Shown here: positions 1-8,942 of the stretch, piece after piece
Position numbering within the stretch: position 1 is the first letter of the stretch
Layout: the number at the start of each line of letters is the position of its first letter
NCBI GenBank assembly: GCA_017404205.1
Contig: JAFRCV010000003.1
Location: forward strand, 36,819 to 100,818
Direction of reading: 5' to 3'
Length of the DNA: 64,000 nt
Origin: Erysipelotrichaceae bacterium
Lineage (GTDB): Bacteria > Bacillota_I > Bacilli_A > Erysipelotrichales > Erysipelotrichaceae
Program-made: the position numbers and the translations under genes
The notes under the pieces: generated by a model
Told to the model about the DNA's origin: nothing
Databases searched by the model: none
The model's input: the letters and a program-made list of their open reading frames with translations, nothing else

Positions 1-75
1 GAATGAATTGTTATTTAAAGTTTGTGATACAGCTGAGCTATCATCGTTTGATACAATTGCCAATACAAGTTTCAT
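1..75 (-). CDS. darA: c-di-AMP receptor DarA (PII-like), 5' end only
   Basis: The first 25 codons of a minus-strand gene that runs off the left edge. They begin MKLVLAIVSNDDSS, which matches the first beta strand and loop of the PII-like cyclic-di-AMP receptor DarA/PstA. A strong GGGGG ribosome-binding site lies just upstream of the ATG. The family forms cytosolic trimers that bind c-di-AMP. Only the N-terminus is visible, so the call rests on this short match and on the usual size and start of the family. Confidence 0.6.
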   Translation of the reverse strand, partial: MKLVLAIVSNDDSSAVSQTLNNNSF

Positions 76-176
76 AAATACTACCCCCATATTTATTATA
101 AAATATCTTTTTAAAAATGTGTTTATAATATATGAAACACTGATGAATACAAGTCATTATAAAAGTTAGAATATAG

Positions 177-182
177 TATAAT
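177..182 (+). promoter_or_regulatory. -10 box of the ftsEX operon
   Basis: A perfect TATAAT ends 9 nt before the ftsE ATG at 192, and no Shine-Dalgarno sequence lies between them. Transcription would start at about 189-190, so the mRNA would have almost no leader. The -35 (about 154-159) is weak. Confidence 0.5.
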
Positions 183-191
183 TAAATTACT

Positions 192-965
192 ATGATTAAG
201 TTTAAAAAAGTTAGTTACACATACAAAAAGGGCGTACATGCCTTATTCGATATTAATTTGAATATTGAAGATGGAGAATTTGTTTATATTATTGGAAAGA
301 CTGGTTCTGGCAAGACAACAATGATTAGCTTGCTTGATGGTGAATTAGTGCCATCTAGTGGTAGTATTATTGTTTCAAATATCAATGTTGGAAAGCTAAA
401 AAACTCTAAGGTTCCACTATATAGACGTAATATTGGCGTTGTTTTCCAAAACTATCGCTTGCTTCCAAAAAAGACAGTTTTTGAAAATGTTGCCTATGCA
501 ATGGAAGTTATTGATACACCAACAAAGAAAATCAATCAAAGAGTAAGAGAAGTTTTAAAGTTAGTTGGTTTATCTGATAAATATAAATCACTTCCTGGTG
601 AATTATCTGGTGGCCAACAACAAAGAGTCGCTATTGCTAGAGCTATTGCGAATAAGCCAAAGATTTTAATAGCTGATGAGCCTACGGGTAATTTGGATTC
701 AGATACTTCAAATGACATAATTGCCTTATTTGAAAGAATCAACAAAGAAGAAGGAACGACAATCTTAATTGTTACTCATGATTTACAAACCGTTAAAGAA
801 TTTCCAAAAAGAACTATTGAATTAAGTAGTGGTCATATTATTAGAGATTTGCCTAATGGCTTAGTAAATGAAAACATCCCTAAAAATATTAATAGTGATG
901 ATTATTTTGATACAACAGCGAAATTATATTTTAAAGAAGAAATAAAGAAGGACGAAAATGTTTAG
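192..965 (+). CDS. ftsE: Cell division ATP-binding protein FtsE
   Basis: ABC-type ATPase of the FtsEX complex, which couples septum formation to activation of a cell-wall hydrolase. Visible motifs are Walker A (GKTGSGKTT, near residue 35), Q-loop, signature LSGGQQQR and Walker B ILIADEPTGNLD. At 257 aa it is slightly longer than the usual 225-230 aa because of a C-terminal tail of about 30 residues. It overlaps ftsX by 8 nt and heads an operon with an M23 peptidase and a CtpA protease. The ATG has no ribosome-binding site and follows a TATAAT box closely, so it is a leaderless candidate. Confidence 0.93.
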   Translation: MIKFKKVSYTYKKGVHALFDINLNIEDGEFVYIIGKTGSGKTTMISLLDGELVPSSGSIIVSNINVGKLKNSKVPLYRRNIGVVFQNYRLLPKKTVFENVAYAMEVIDTPTKKINQRVREVLKLVGLSDKYKSLPGELSGGQQQRVAIARAIANKPKILIADEPTGNLDSDTSNDIIALFERINKEEGTTILIVTHDLQTVKEFPKRTIELSSGHIIRDLPNGLVNENIPKNINSDDYFDTTAKLYFKEEIKKDENV

Positions 966-1854
966 AAGATTATTTAGACATATAAAAGAAGGTTTTGTAG
1001 GTGTAGGAAGACATTTTGGTATGGCTTTTTCTTCTAGCGCCTCAGTAACAATCGCCTTATTTTTGGTAGGACTATTTTTAGTATTGACATATAATCTTAC
1101 AATCATAACCAAAGACATTGAGCAATCAATATCTTTAAGTGCTTTAGTTGATTATGATGTAACAGGACAAGGAGCTATTAACAATCTTGAAAAAGAATTA
1201 TTGAATATTGAAGGTGTTAAGGAAGTTGAATTTAGAAGCAAGGATGATGAATTTACATATTATGTAGAAATGTATCCAGATATAAAAGAATTCAATGAAT
1301 ATTATCGTGATCGTAATCCTTTCCATGATGCTTTTTTAGTAAGTGTTGAAGACGGTAGCATGTTAGAAAGTGTTAAGGAACAAGTTCAAAAAGTAAATGG
1401 CATTGATTCTGTGCATGATGGTGGTAGCAACACTTATCTATTAATCAACATATTAGAAAAAGTGAGAATCTTTGGTGGCATATTGGTAGTTGCTTTGGCA
1501 GTATTAGCTATTTACCTAATTTACAATACTATATCGATTACTATTAGAGCTCGTGATAATGAAATTTGGATTATGAAAAATGTTGGTGCTAAAAATGGTT
1601 ATATTCGTGCACCATTCTTGGTTGAAGGAATTATCATTGGCGTACTTGGAAGTATAGTTCCAATTATTGTTTTAATTATTATCTATTTATACTTATTTAA
1701 TATATCAAATGGAACATTACTAGGTGTCTTTACTTTAGTACCACCTTACCCATTCTTATTACAATTAAGTTTAATACTAGTAGGTGTTGGCATTTTGGTA
1801 GGCTTTTTAGGATCTTATCTAAGTGTTTCAATTCAATTGAGGAATAAGCGATGA
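958..1854 (+). CDS. ftsX: Cell division protein FtsX
   Basis: Membrane partner of FtsE. The 298-aa protein has one N-terminal membrane segment (about residues 20-45), an extracellular domain of about 120 residues, and three C-terminal membrane segments, which is the FtsX topology. The extracellular loop is where FtsX proteins contact their hydrolase. The stop overlaps the start of the M23 peptidase gene (ATGA, 1851-1854), so hydrolase and transporter are translationally coupled, as expected of functional partners. Confidence 0.93.
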   Translation: MFRRLFRHIKEGFVGVGRHFGMAFSSSASVTIALFLVGLFLVLTYNLTIITKDIEQSISLSALVDYDVTGQGAINNLEKELLNIEGVKEVEFRSKDDEFTYYVEMYPDIKEFNEYYRDRNPFHDAFLVSVEDGSMLESVKEQVQKVNGIDSVHDGGSNTYLLINILEKVRIFGGILVVALAVLAIYLIYNTISITIRARDNEIWIMKNVGAKNGYIRAPFLVEGIIIGVLGSIVPIIVLIIIYLYLFNISNGTLLGVFTLVPPYPFLLQLSLILVGVGILVGFLGSYLSVSIQLRNKR

Positions 1855-3185
1855 TAAAGAAAATAGTATCTTTCTTTTTAATCTTTTCTATTCTTATTGG
1901 ATTAAATACCAGTTTTTTAAATTACCATAAAGCATATGCTGAAGATGATGATGAATGTGGTAATGACAAAACATGTCGTATCAATCGTTCAAGAAAAAGA
2001 CAAGAGGAATTACAAGCGCAATATGAAGCTGCAAGATCAAATTATCAAAGTTTAATCGCCTTAGCTAATCAATACGCTAAAGACATAGAAAATCTTGAGG
2101 CAGAAATAGCATTGATTACTCCACAAATTGAAGACTTAACGGTAAGAATTGATGAACTTGAGAAAAGCATAGAAACAAATCAACAACTCGTTGATGAACT
2201 TGAAGAAAGAGTTCTTACAAGAATGGCTGAAGCACAAGGAACAATGCATTTTAATCCATATTTAGATTTTATTCTTGGTGCTAATGGTTTTTCCGATATG
2301 CTTAGAAGAATGTATGGAATTGAAGCCATCAATTCTAAAGAAGAAGCTGATCGAAACGAACTAGCTGACATCATTGAAACATTAACTAGACAGAAGAACG
2401 AATTAGATGAAGCAAAAGAAGATTTGGAAAATAAACGTCTTGATTTAGAACTTAAACAAGCCGAAGCTGAGAAGATGCGTTCTTATTATAATGAAGCTGC
2501 CGAAGCTGCTGAAGAAGAAGCTGATAATTATCGAAATCAAATTGAAGATGAAATTAGATTGCAAACTTCTATTGAATTTAATCTTGAAGACTTGTTGCAA
2601 CTTGACCCATTAACTGGTTTTTCATCTCCAGTTCCCGGTTCAACAATTTCTGCTGGCTTTCCATATTATCCTGCAAGTTTTGGTGGTGGTGTACATTTGG
2701 GCGTTGATTATGCAGCTAAAATTGGAACATATTTATATGCACCGGCTGATGGAATCATTGTCGTATCTGATGATAACTGTGCTACGTATGGATATTTAGG
2801 CAATTCATGTGGAGGACTAGGTGGCGGTGTTTCATATGGCGGCAATCAAATCTATTTCATGTGTTCAGTTGGTGGCTCTATATTTGCGTTAACATTCTCA
2901 CATTTATATTCAGGTTCAGTTCATGAAAAAGGAATCGTGACGCAAGGCACACCGATTGCTAGAGTTGGTTCATCAGGAAATTCAACTGGTCCACATTGTC
3001 ACATTGAAATGTTCTATTTGGGTCCTGGTGATAATGAAGATTTGATAACTTATGTTGATAAACTTAAACATGGTGATTATTCATTATCATTTAATTGTGG
3101 TTGGGGAAGTGCTGGCTTATATACAACTTGTGATAATAAAGGCGCACCTTGTCGTTTGAATGGAGCTAATTATTTACCTCATTAA
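1851..3185 (+). CDS. Secreted M23 peptidoglycan hydrolase with coiled coil (PcsB/EnvC-like)
   Basis: A 444-aa secreted protein with an N-terminal signal peptide (about residues 1-30), a long charged coiled coil (about 40-240) and a C-terminal M23/LytM domain. The zinc-ligand motifs are visible: HLGVDY, SHLY and the HxH of GPHCHIEM. Its place directly behind ftsX and its domain order match the hydrolases controlled by FtsEX: PcsB in streptococci, EnvC in proteobacteria and CwlO-like proteins in bacilli. Catalytic residues appear intact, so it is probably an active endopeptidase. The M23 domain carries extra Cys- and Gly-rich loops around residue 310. Confidence 0.85.
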   Translation: MIKKIVSFFLIFSILIGLNTSFLNYHKAYAEDDDECGNDKTCRINRSRKRQEELQAQYEAARSNYQSLIALANQYAKDIENLEAEIALITPQIEDLTVRIDELEKSIETNQQLVDELEERVLTRMAEAQGTMHFNPYLDFILGANGFSDMLRRMYGIEAINSKEEADRNELADIIETLTRQKNELDEAKEDLENKRLDLELKQAEAEKMRSYYNEAAEAAEEEADNYRNQIEDEIRLQTSIEFNLEDLLQLDPLTGFSSPVPGSTISAGFPYYPASFGGGVHLGVDYAAKIGTYLYAPADGIIVVSDDNCATYGYLGNSCGGLGGGVSYGGNQIYFMCSVGGSIFALTFSHLYSGSVHEKGIVTQGTPIARVGSSGNSTGPHCHIEMFYLGPGDNEDLITYVDKLKHGDYSLSFNCGWGSAGLYTTCDNKGAPCRLNGANYLPH

Positions 3186-3187
3186 TT

Positions 3188-4678
3188 ATGGAAGAACAAG
3201 AAGAAAAAAAAGTAATCGTTAAACTTAAAAAAGTACCATTACAATCAGAAAGAGAAGAAATAAGAGAGAAAAGAAAACATAAGTTTTCAATCTTTTTATT
3301 GTGCTTATTCATATTTGTAGCAGGGCTTGGAATAGGTGGTGGCTTTGTATATGGCCTTAGAAGCAAAGGTTATTTACCTCATTCTGATAATAAATATGAT
3401 GCAATAAAGAAATATCTTGGAAGAGCTTGGTTATATAAAAATGATTATGAAGACTTAGATTCATATTTGGATGATAAAGCATATGCTGGAATGACATTCT
3501 TTGATTTTGATCCATACACTTCATATATGTCGGTTGATGAAATGAAAGAATATTATAGTAGTATCAATATGAATTATGTTGGTATTGGTGTTCAATATTA
3601 TCTATTAAATGATGTGGCGACTATTACAAGAGTATTTAAAGGCTCACCTGCAGAAATAGCTGGCATTTTAGATGGTGATATTATTGTTGCAGTTGATGGA
3701 AATTCTATTGAAGGATTAAGTTCTGATGATATTAAGAATGCTGTTGTAGGTGAAGAAGGGACAAATGTTGTTATTACCGTAAAAAGAGGCGGCATTGAAC
3801 AAAATATCGTTGTCACAAGAGGGACAGTAGATTCAACAGTATATGCAAGAGCTAATGATGATTATGTTATTCTTGAAATAATGAGTTTTGGAGAAACAAC
3901 AACCGATGAAGTTGTTAAATATTTAAATGATTATCAAAATTATTCTAAATTAATCATTGATTTAAGAGATAATGGTGGCGGTTATCAAACCGCTGTACAA
4001 GGTGTTGCATCATTATTCTTGGGCAGCAACAAAATTGTCATGAGACAGGTTTATGCTGATGGTTATGAAGAAATAACAAATACAATTAATGGCAAATATT
4101 TTGCTAATTTTAAGAATATTATTATCTTAACAAATGGTTCAACAGCTTCAGCTGCTGAAGTACTAGTAATGGCATTAAAAGAAGGCCATGAAAATTGTAT
4201 ATCTTTAGGTGAAACAACATACGGAAAAGGTGTAGTACAAACTCCATATCGTTTACAAGATGGCTCAATTGTAAAGATTACAACTTCAGAATGGATGTCT
4301 CCAAGTGGTAAAAGCATTAATAATGAAGGTATTAAACCAGATATTGAAGTTAAATTAAATGATATTTTTTATCAAAGGGCTTTGCCGTTTGAAAAAGATG
4401 ATGTTTATGAATTTGATCAAGTATCTGAATCAATTAAAATAGCACAACTTTCTTTAGACTATCTAGGCTATGATGTGAAACGTAAAGATGGCTATTTTGA
4501 TGAAGATTTTTTGGAAACATTATTAATGTTCAAACAAGATCATGATTTAACTATTAATAATAAATTAGATTATGATACATATAAAGAGATTATTAGTGAA
4601 GTTTCTATCACCTATGCATTAGATGAAAATGCTGATCCGCAATTGAATAAAGCAAAGGAGCTATTAAACTATGATTAA
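3188..4678 (+). CDS. S41 C-terminal processing protease (CtpA/CtpB-like)
   Basis: Membrane-anchored serine protease of 496 aa: a basic cytoplasmic N-terminus, one membrane segment (about residues 34-56), a PDZ domain (about 120-210), the S41 domain, and a C-terminal peptidoglycan-binding-like helical domain (about 415-485). The catalytic pair is visible as Ser321 (in GSTASAAE) and Lys347 (in TYGKGV). It starts 2 nt after the M23 peptidase gene, suggesting a role in processing envelope proteins or the hydrolase itself. It overlaps the symporter gene by 8 nt. Confidence 0.88.
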   Translation: MEEQEEKKVIVKLKKVPLQSEREEIREKRKHKFSIFLLCLFIFVAGLGIGGGFVYGLRSKGYLPHSDNKYDAIKKYLGRAWLYKNDYEDLDSYLDDKAYAGMTFFDFDPYTSYMSVDEMKEYYSSINMNYVGIGVQYYLLNDVATITRVFKGSPAEIAGILDGDIIVAVDGNSIEGLSSDDIKNAVVGEEGTNVVITVKRGGIEQNIVVTRGTVDSTVYARANDDYVILEIMSFGETTTDEVVKYLNDYQNYSKLIIDLRDNGGGYQTAVQGVASLFLGSNKIVMRQVYADGYEEITNTINGKYFANFKNIIILTNGSTASAAEVLVMALKEGHENCISLGETTYGKGVVQTPYRLQDGSIVKITTSEWMSPSGKSINNEGIKPDIEVKLNDIFYQRALPFEKDDVYEFDQVSESIKIAQLSLDYLGYDVKRKDGYFDEDFLETLLMFKQDHDLTINNKLDYDTYKEIISEVSITYALDENADPQLNKAKELLNYD

Positions 4679-6032
4679 TAATATTGTCTCTTCCATTAAT
4701 GATATTTTATGGGGTGTGCCAATGATAATCTTTTTAGTTGGTGCTCATTTATATTTAACTTATAAAACAAAATTTGTTCAAAGAAAAATCTTTACAGGAA
4801 TAAAATTATCATTAAAGAAACAAAATGATGGAAGTGGTGATGTATCAGTATTTGGTGCATTAACTACAGCTTTAGCAAGTACTGTAGGAACAGGCAATAT
4901 CATTGGTGTTGCTACGGCAATAACACTTGGTGGTCCAGGCGCTGTTTTATGGACTTGGATTGGTGGCATTTTTGGAATTGCGACAAAATATGCCGAAACA
5001 TTTATCGCTGTTAAACATCGTCAAAAGAAAGAAGATGGTTCTTATGTTGGTGGCGCAATGACAGCTTTAGATTTTTTAAAGAAGCCATTCCTATCTAAAT
5101 TTTTCTGCTCTGCGACAATATTAGGTGCTTTTGGAATCGGTTGCTTAACACAATCCAATGCGATATCTTCATTAGCTAGAGATAATTTCAATATCCCGCC
5201 TTATATCACGGGCATTGTAATTGCCATAATAACTTTCATTATTGTTTTTGGTGGTATTAAATCAATATCTAATGTATGCACAAAACTGGTACCAATTATG
5301 TCAATTGTATATGTAATTGGTTGTTTATATATCTTAGTAGTCAATGCATCTTATTTACCACAAACTATTTCGTTAATTATTTCCAGTGCTTTTACTCCTA
5401 AAGCTATGGCTGGAGGCTTTGTAGGTTCTACATTAATAATTGCGATGAGGTATGGTGTAGCAAGAGGTCTTTTCTCAAATGAAGCAGGAATGGGCAGTGC
5501 ACCAATCGCCAGTGCTGCAGGCCAAGCAAAAAATGCCGTTAAACCAGCTATCGTTGGCGCAACAGGAGTATTTTGGGACACAGTAGTAATATGCTTAATG
5601 ACAGGTCTTGTATTATGCACATGTGTTATTGCTAATCCAGATATTGATGCTGTATTAATAAATGATGGCTCTCGTTTATGCACAATTGCTTTTAATACAA
5701 TTCCATATATTGGTGCTCCATTATTAATATTTGGTGTTTTAACCTTTGCCTATTCAACAATTCTTGGTTGGTGCTATTATGCAACTTCATGTGCTGAATA
5801 TTTATTCTCAAAAAAGGCAACCAAGATTTATATGTTTATTTGGATTATTGTTATTTTCTTAGGATCAATCGGCAAGATTCAACTTGTATGGGATGTAGCT
5901 GATATCTTAAATGCATTAATGGTAATTCCAAATATAATTGCAGTATTCTTATTACGTAAAGAAATTGCGAAAGATACTGACTATTATTTATATCAAAATA
6001 GATTAGAGGAAAAGGATGAGTCAATGCAATGA
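4671..6032 (+). CDS. AGCS-family sodium:alanine/glycine symporter
   Basis: A 453-aa polytopic membrane protein with the AGCS hallmarks: GTGNIIGVATAI near the N-terminus, GGAMTAL, and RGLFSNEAGMGSAP in the middle. Members import alanine or glycine with Na+. The start overlaps the protease gene by 8 nt, and the end overlaps the CBS-domain gene by 4 nt, so it belongs to the same transcription unit as the division genes. Substrate cannot be fixed from the sequence; alanine would fit a link to cell-wall synthesis, which is inference. Confidence 0.88.
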   Translation: MINNIVSSINDILWGVPMIIFLVGAHLYLTYKTKFVQRKIFTGIKLSLKKQNDGSGDVSVFGALTTALASTVGTGNIIGVATAITLGGPGAVLWTWIGGIFGIATKYAETFIAVKHRQKKEDGSYVGGAMTALDFLKKPFLSKFFCSATILGAFGIGCLTQSNAISSLARDNFNIPPYITGIVIAIITFIIVFGGIKSISNVCTKLVPIMSIVYVIGCLYILVVNASYLPQTISLIISSAFTPKAMAGGFVGSTLIIAMRYGVARGLFSNEAGMGSAPIASAAGQAKNAVKPAIVGATGVFWDTVVICLMTGLVLCTCVIANPDIDAVLINDGSRLCTIAFNTIPYIGAPLLIFGVLTFAYSTILGWCYYATSCAEYLFSKKATKIYMFIWIIVIFLGSIGKIQLVWDVADILNALMVIPNIIAVFLLRKEIAKDTDYYLYQNRLEEKDESMQ

Positions 6033-6454
6033 GTGACAACATTTTAACCTTATTAACGCCAAAAGCTTTACTAGTATATCTAAGTGACGATATGACCATT
6101 AGACAAGGACTAGAAAAAATGCGTGTTCATCGTTATACAGCAATTCCCATTGTCAATGAAAAAACTGGTGAATATGTTGGTTCAATTGCTGAAGGTGATT
6201 TACTATACAACATCGTCAAAGATGAAGATGTCAATGTTAAGAAATTAGAAAATAAAAAAATAATAAAACTTGTAAGAAAGAAATTCATGCCGGCAATGAA
6301 AGTAGATATGTCAATGGATGAACTGATTAAATTAATTACGATTCAAAACTATGTTCCAATTGTCGATGACCGAAATATTTTAATGGGTATCGTTACTAGA
6401 AGTTCAGTAATGAAATATTTAGTAGAAAAATTAGATGGAACATCTAACAAATAA
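6029..6454 (+). CDS. Two-CBS-domain protein
   Basis: A cytosolic protein of 141 aa made almost entirely of a tandem CBS (Bateman) pair. The first CBS is about residues 10-65 (MTIRQGLEKM...YTAIPIV) and the second about 85-135 (YVPIVDD...GIVTRSSV). CBS pairs bind adenine nucleotides and act as sensors. The gene overlaps the end of the AGCS symporter gene, so it may regulate that transporter, but this is inference from position. It resembles the CbpB/DarB group of stand-alone CBS proteins that bind c-di-AMP. Confidence 0.8.
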   Translation: MSDNILTLLTPKALLVYLSDDMTIRQGLEKMRVHRYTAIPIVNEKTGEYVGSIAEGDLLYNIVKDEDVNVKKLENKKIIKLVRKKFMPAMKVDMSMDELIKLITIQNYVPIVDDRNILMGIVTRSSVMKYLVEKLDGTSNK

Positions 6455-6466
6455 TGAATAAAGACA

Positions 6467-6500
6467 AAGGTTATTAATGATTAAATAGCCTTTATTTTAT
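6467..6500. terminator. Bidirectional terminator
   Basis: A 10-bp stem (6467-6476 with 6485-6494, one GU pair), a loop of 8 nt and a T-rich run on the plus side. It separates the plus-strand envelope operon from the convergent XRE gene. Confidence 0.7.
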
Positions 6501-6746
6501 TTTTATTTCTAGCTTTTTGCCCATCGCAATAGCTAATGCAGATAGTGTTTGAATTGTTGGTGAACAGGTTCCATTTTCAATCCGAGAGATATTAGATTGT
6601 CTTATGCCAGATCTTTTAGATAATTCAACTTGAGAAATACCTAAATCGGTTCTTGTTTCAAAGAGTGCTAATATTGCTTGATATTCAGGTTCAATAATAT
6701 GCACTTTTTTAATTTGTTCAGCATTTTGCTTATTATTTTTATTCAT
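6492..6746 (-). CDS. XRE-family regulator (HigA-like), orphan
   Basis: An 84-aa protein with a C-terminal HTH of the XRE class (GISQVELSKRSGIRQSNISR, followed by SPTIQTLSALA). The N-terminal 30 residues are polar. Size and layout match HigA-type antitoxins, but no toxin gene is adjacent, so it is an orphan antitoxin or a free regulator. The ATG lies 6 nt from a perfect TATAAT on the minus strand with no ribosome-binding site, suggesting a leaderless transcript. A perfect inverted repeat lies just upstream of the -10 and is a likely autoregulatory operator. Confidence 0.8.
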   Translation of the reverse strand: MNKNNKQNAEQIKKVHIIEPEYQAILALFETRTDLGISQVELSKRSGIRQSNISRIENGTCSPTIQTLSALAIAMGKKLEIKIK

Positions 6747-6752
6747 ATTTAT

Positions 6753-6773
6753 ATTATATTCCTTTTAAGGAAT
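6753..6773 (-). promoter_or_regulatory. -10 box and operator of the orphan XRE gene
   Basis: Minus-strand TATAAT at 6758-6753 directly joins the inverted repeat ATTCCTT-tt-AAGGAAT (6758-6773). The repeat fills the spacer between -35 and -10, the classic position for repression by the HTH protein encoded downstream. Confidence 0.55.
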
Positions 6774-6789
6774 AATTCATTAAAAAGTG

Positions 6790-6818
6790 TTGAAATAATG
6801 ATTTTAATAGGTTATTAT
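6790..6818 (+). promoter_or_regulatory. Promoter of rplM-rpsI
   Basis: TTGAAA (6790-6795), a 17-bp spacer and TATTAT (6813-6818). The expected start at about 6825 lies just upstream of the leader hairpin. Confidence 0.55.
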
Positions 6819-6832
6819 AAATAAGCCTTATA

Positions 6833-6855
6833 TTTGTAGCCCCGGAAACTACAAA
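6833..6855 (+). ncRNA. Candidate ribosomal-protein leader hairpin (L13)
   Basis: A perfect 7-bp stem, TTTGTAG (6833-6839) with CTACAAA (6849-6855), closes the loop CCCCGGAAA. It lies in the short 5' leader of rplM, 10 nt before the AGGAG ribosome-binding site. Autoregulatory leaders exist upstream of L13 in Bacillota, but whether this belongs to the described L13 leader family cannot be judged by eye. Confidence 0.4.
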
Positions 6856-6876
6856 GGTAAAAGGAGATTAGAAATT

Positions 6877-7305
6877 ATGCGTCAGACTACAATGCTTAAA
6901 GCAGAAGAAGTCAAAAAAGATTGGTATGTAATTGATGCTGCTGGACAAAATCTAGGTAGACTTGCTAGTAAAGTTGCAAGTGTTATTAGAGGAAAACACA
7001 AAGCTAATTACACACCAAATGTTGACTGCGGCGATTATGTTATTATCTTAAACGCTGCTAAGATTGTCTATACAGGCGATCAAGAAAATAAGAAGGTTTA
7101 TTACCATCACACAATGTATCCAGGTGGTCTTAAGAAGAGAAGTATTGGTTTAATGAAGAGAGAAAACCCAGTTGAATTAGTTGAGAAAGCAGTTCATGGT
7201 ATGCTTCCACATACTAAATTAGGTGACAAGATGAGAAAACACCTTTATGTTTATGAAGGAAGTGAACATCCTCATACAGCTCAAAAACCAATGGAGCTTA
7301 AATAA
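6877..7305 (+). CDS. rplM: 50S ribosomal protein L13
   Basis: 142 aa, the normal family length, with the L13 features DWYVIDAAGQNLGRLAS and GDYVIILNAAKI near the N-terminus and the GMLPHTKLGDKM region. It is followed 12 nt later by rpsI, the near-universal bacterial pairing. The ribosome-binding site is AGGAG (6861-6865), 11 nt before the ATG. A leader hairpin upstream may mediate autoregulation. Confidence 0.98.
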   Translation: MRQTTMLKAEEVKKDWYVIDAAGQNLGRLASKVASVIRGKHKANYTPNVDCGDYVIILNAAKIVYTGDQENKKVYYHHTMYPGGLKKRSIGLMKRENPVELVEKAVHGMLPHTKLGDKMRKHLYVYEGSEHPHTAQKPMELK

Positions 7306-7317
7306 GGAGAATAAGAA

Positions 7318-7722
7318 ATGCCAAGAAAGAAAACAAACGAAACTTATAAGGGCGTTGGCAGACGTAAATCATCAGTAGCACGTGTTTATATGACACCTGG
7401 TACTGGTAAAATCACTGTTGGCGACAAAACTCTCGATGAATATTTACCACAAGAAATCTTAAGAATGGTTGTTAAATCACCTCTAGTAGTTACTGGAACT
7501 CTAGAATCATATGACATTAAGATTAATGTCTATGGTGGTGGTCTAACAGGCCAAGCTGGTGCTATGAGACATGGTATTGCCAGAGCTCTACTTGAGGCTG
7601 GCGATGACTTTAGAGCAACATTAAAGTCAGAAGGCTTCTTAACTCGTGATTCTCGTGTTAAAGAACGTAAGAAATATGGTTTGAAGGGTGCTAGACGTGC
7701 TCCTCAATTCTCTAAACGTTAA
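7318..7722 (+). CDS. rpsI: 30S ribosomal protein S9
   Basis: 134 aa, ending in the S9 signature basic tail ([17 protein letters not shown]) whose last residues reach the ribosomal P site. [12 protein letters not shown] at the N-terminus is also typical. Preceded by an AAGGAG ribosome-binding site and co-transcribed with rplM. An intrinsic terminator follows at 7740. Confidence 0.98.
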   Translation: MPRKKTNETYKGVGRRKSSVARVYMTPGTGKITVGDKTLDEYLPQEILRMVVKSPLVVTGTLESYDIKINVYGGGLTGQAGAMRHGIARALLEAGDDFRATLKSEGFLTRDSRVKERKKYGLKGARRAPQFSKR

Positions 7723-7739
7723 TTTAGAAGAATCATTTC

Positions 7740-7765
7740 AAGGTCCCTATTGGGGCCTTTTGTTT
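7740..7765 (+). terminator. Terminator after rpsI
   Basis: 8-bp stem AAGGTCCC/GGGGCCTT (one GU pair), four-base loop TATT plus one base, then TTTTGTTT. Confidence 0.75.
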
Positions 7766-7777
7766 AAAGGAATAATT

Positions 7778-8884
7778 ATGGAAAAAAATAGAGATCAAGT
7801 AATTGTTAAGACAAGTATTATTGGTATTGTTGCCAATGTTTTACTTGCAACTTTTAAAGCGATTGTTGGTTTATTATCTTCTTCAATTGCTATTGTATTA
7901 GATGCTGTAAATAATTTAAGTGATGCATTATCATCACTAATAACCATAATCGGTTCAAAACTATCTCATCGTGCACCAGATAAAAAACACCCTTTAGGAC
8001 ATGGACGTATTGAATATTTAAGTGCTATGGTTATTTCAATAATTGTCCTATACGCTGGTCTAAGTGCATTTATTGAATCATTTAAAAGCATATTAAATCC
8101 TGAAACACCTGACTATTCAACAATCACATTAATCATCGTTGGCGTTGCAGTTATAGTTAAGATTGTTTTAGGAAAATATGTTAAAACTAAAGGCCAACAA
8201 ATTAATTCTGATGCCTTAGTTGCATCTGGACAAGATGCAATGTTTGATTCAATTATCTCTGCTTCAACACTAGTTGCTGCCATCATTTATATTTTCACAA
8301 AAGTATCTTTAGAAGCTTGGCTTGGTTTAATTATTTCAGTAATTATTATTAAATCAGGTTATTCAATGTTGATGGATACAATAAGTGAAATATTGGGTGA
8401 AAGAGTAGATAGTGATTTAGCGAAAGCAGTAAAAGAATCAATTAATTCTTTTGATGAAGTATTAGGCGTATATGACTTATTCATTCATAACTATGGTCCT
8501 GAAAAACTAATTGGTTCTGCTCATATTGAAGTATCTAATAAATTAAGCATTGAACAATTAGATGAATTAGAAAGAAACATTGCCACTAAAGTTGCTGCCG
8601 ATTGTGGAATCATTATGACAGGAATTTCTATCTATTCTATCGATACCGAAAATGAAGAAGTAAGTTCATTATTAAAAGGAATAAAAGATATTATTTCTAA
8701 ATATCCAGAAGTCTTACAAATTCATGGGTTCCGTTTAAAAGACAAAAAAGTAAGCTTTGATATAATAATTGACTTTGATGCTAAAGATAGAATGCATGTA
8801 TATGATGAAGTAACAAGTAAGATTAAAGAAAAATATCCAGATTATGATTTCAATATATTCTTAGATACAGATATTTCAGATTAA
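7778..8884 (+). CDS. Cation diffusion facilitator (CDF) metal exporter
   Basis: A 368-aa CDF-type H+/divalent-metal antiporter. The ATG at 7778 is chosen because AAAGGA lies just ahead of it; the frame is open upstream but overlaps rpsI. About five to six N-terminal membrane segments are visible. The metal-site motifs are DAVNNLSD (residues about 43-50) with HPLGHGRIE in the first cytoplasmic loop, and a second DAMFDS site. The soluble C-terminal domain (about 200-368) is longer than the usual 90 residues and looks like two ferredoxin-like cytoplasmic repeats. The metal (Zn, Mn or Fe) cannot be predicted. Confidence 0.9.
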   Translation: MEKNRDQVIVKTSIIGIVANVLLATFKAIVGLLSSSIAIVLDAVNNLSDALSSLITIIGSKLSHRAPDKKHPLGHGRIEYLSAMVISIIVLYAGLSAFIESFKSILNPETPDYSTITLIIVGVAVIVKIVLGKYVKTKGQQINSDALVASGQDAMFDSIISASTLVAAIIYIFTKVSLEAWLGLIISVIIIKSGYSMLMDTISEILGERVDSDLAKAVKESINSFDEVLGVYDLFIHNYGPEKLIGSAHIEVSNKLSIEQLDELERNIATKVAADCGIIMTGISIYSIDTENEEVSSLLKGIKDIISKYPEVLQIHGFRLKDKKVSFDIIIDFDAKDRMHVYDEVTSKIKEKYPDYDFNIFLDTDISD

Positions 8885-8942
8885 AAAAAAAAAAAGAAGG
8901 AATTTTCATTTTTGTTAATAATAATGACATAAGGAGGTAAAT

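Noticed and set aside
8881..8896. A14 run after the CDF gene as a slippage or regulatory site
   Set aside because: It lies just after the stop codon in noncoding DNA; probably chance in an AT-rich genome.
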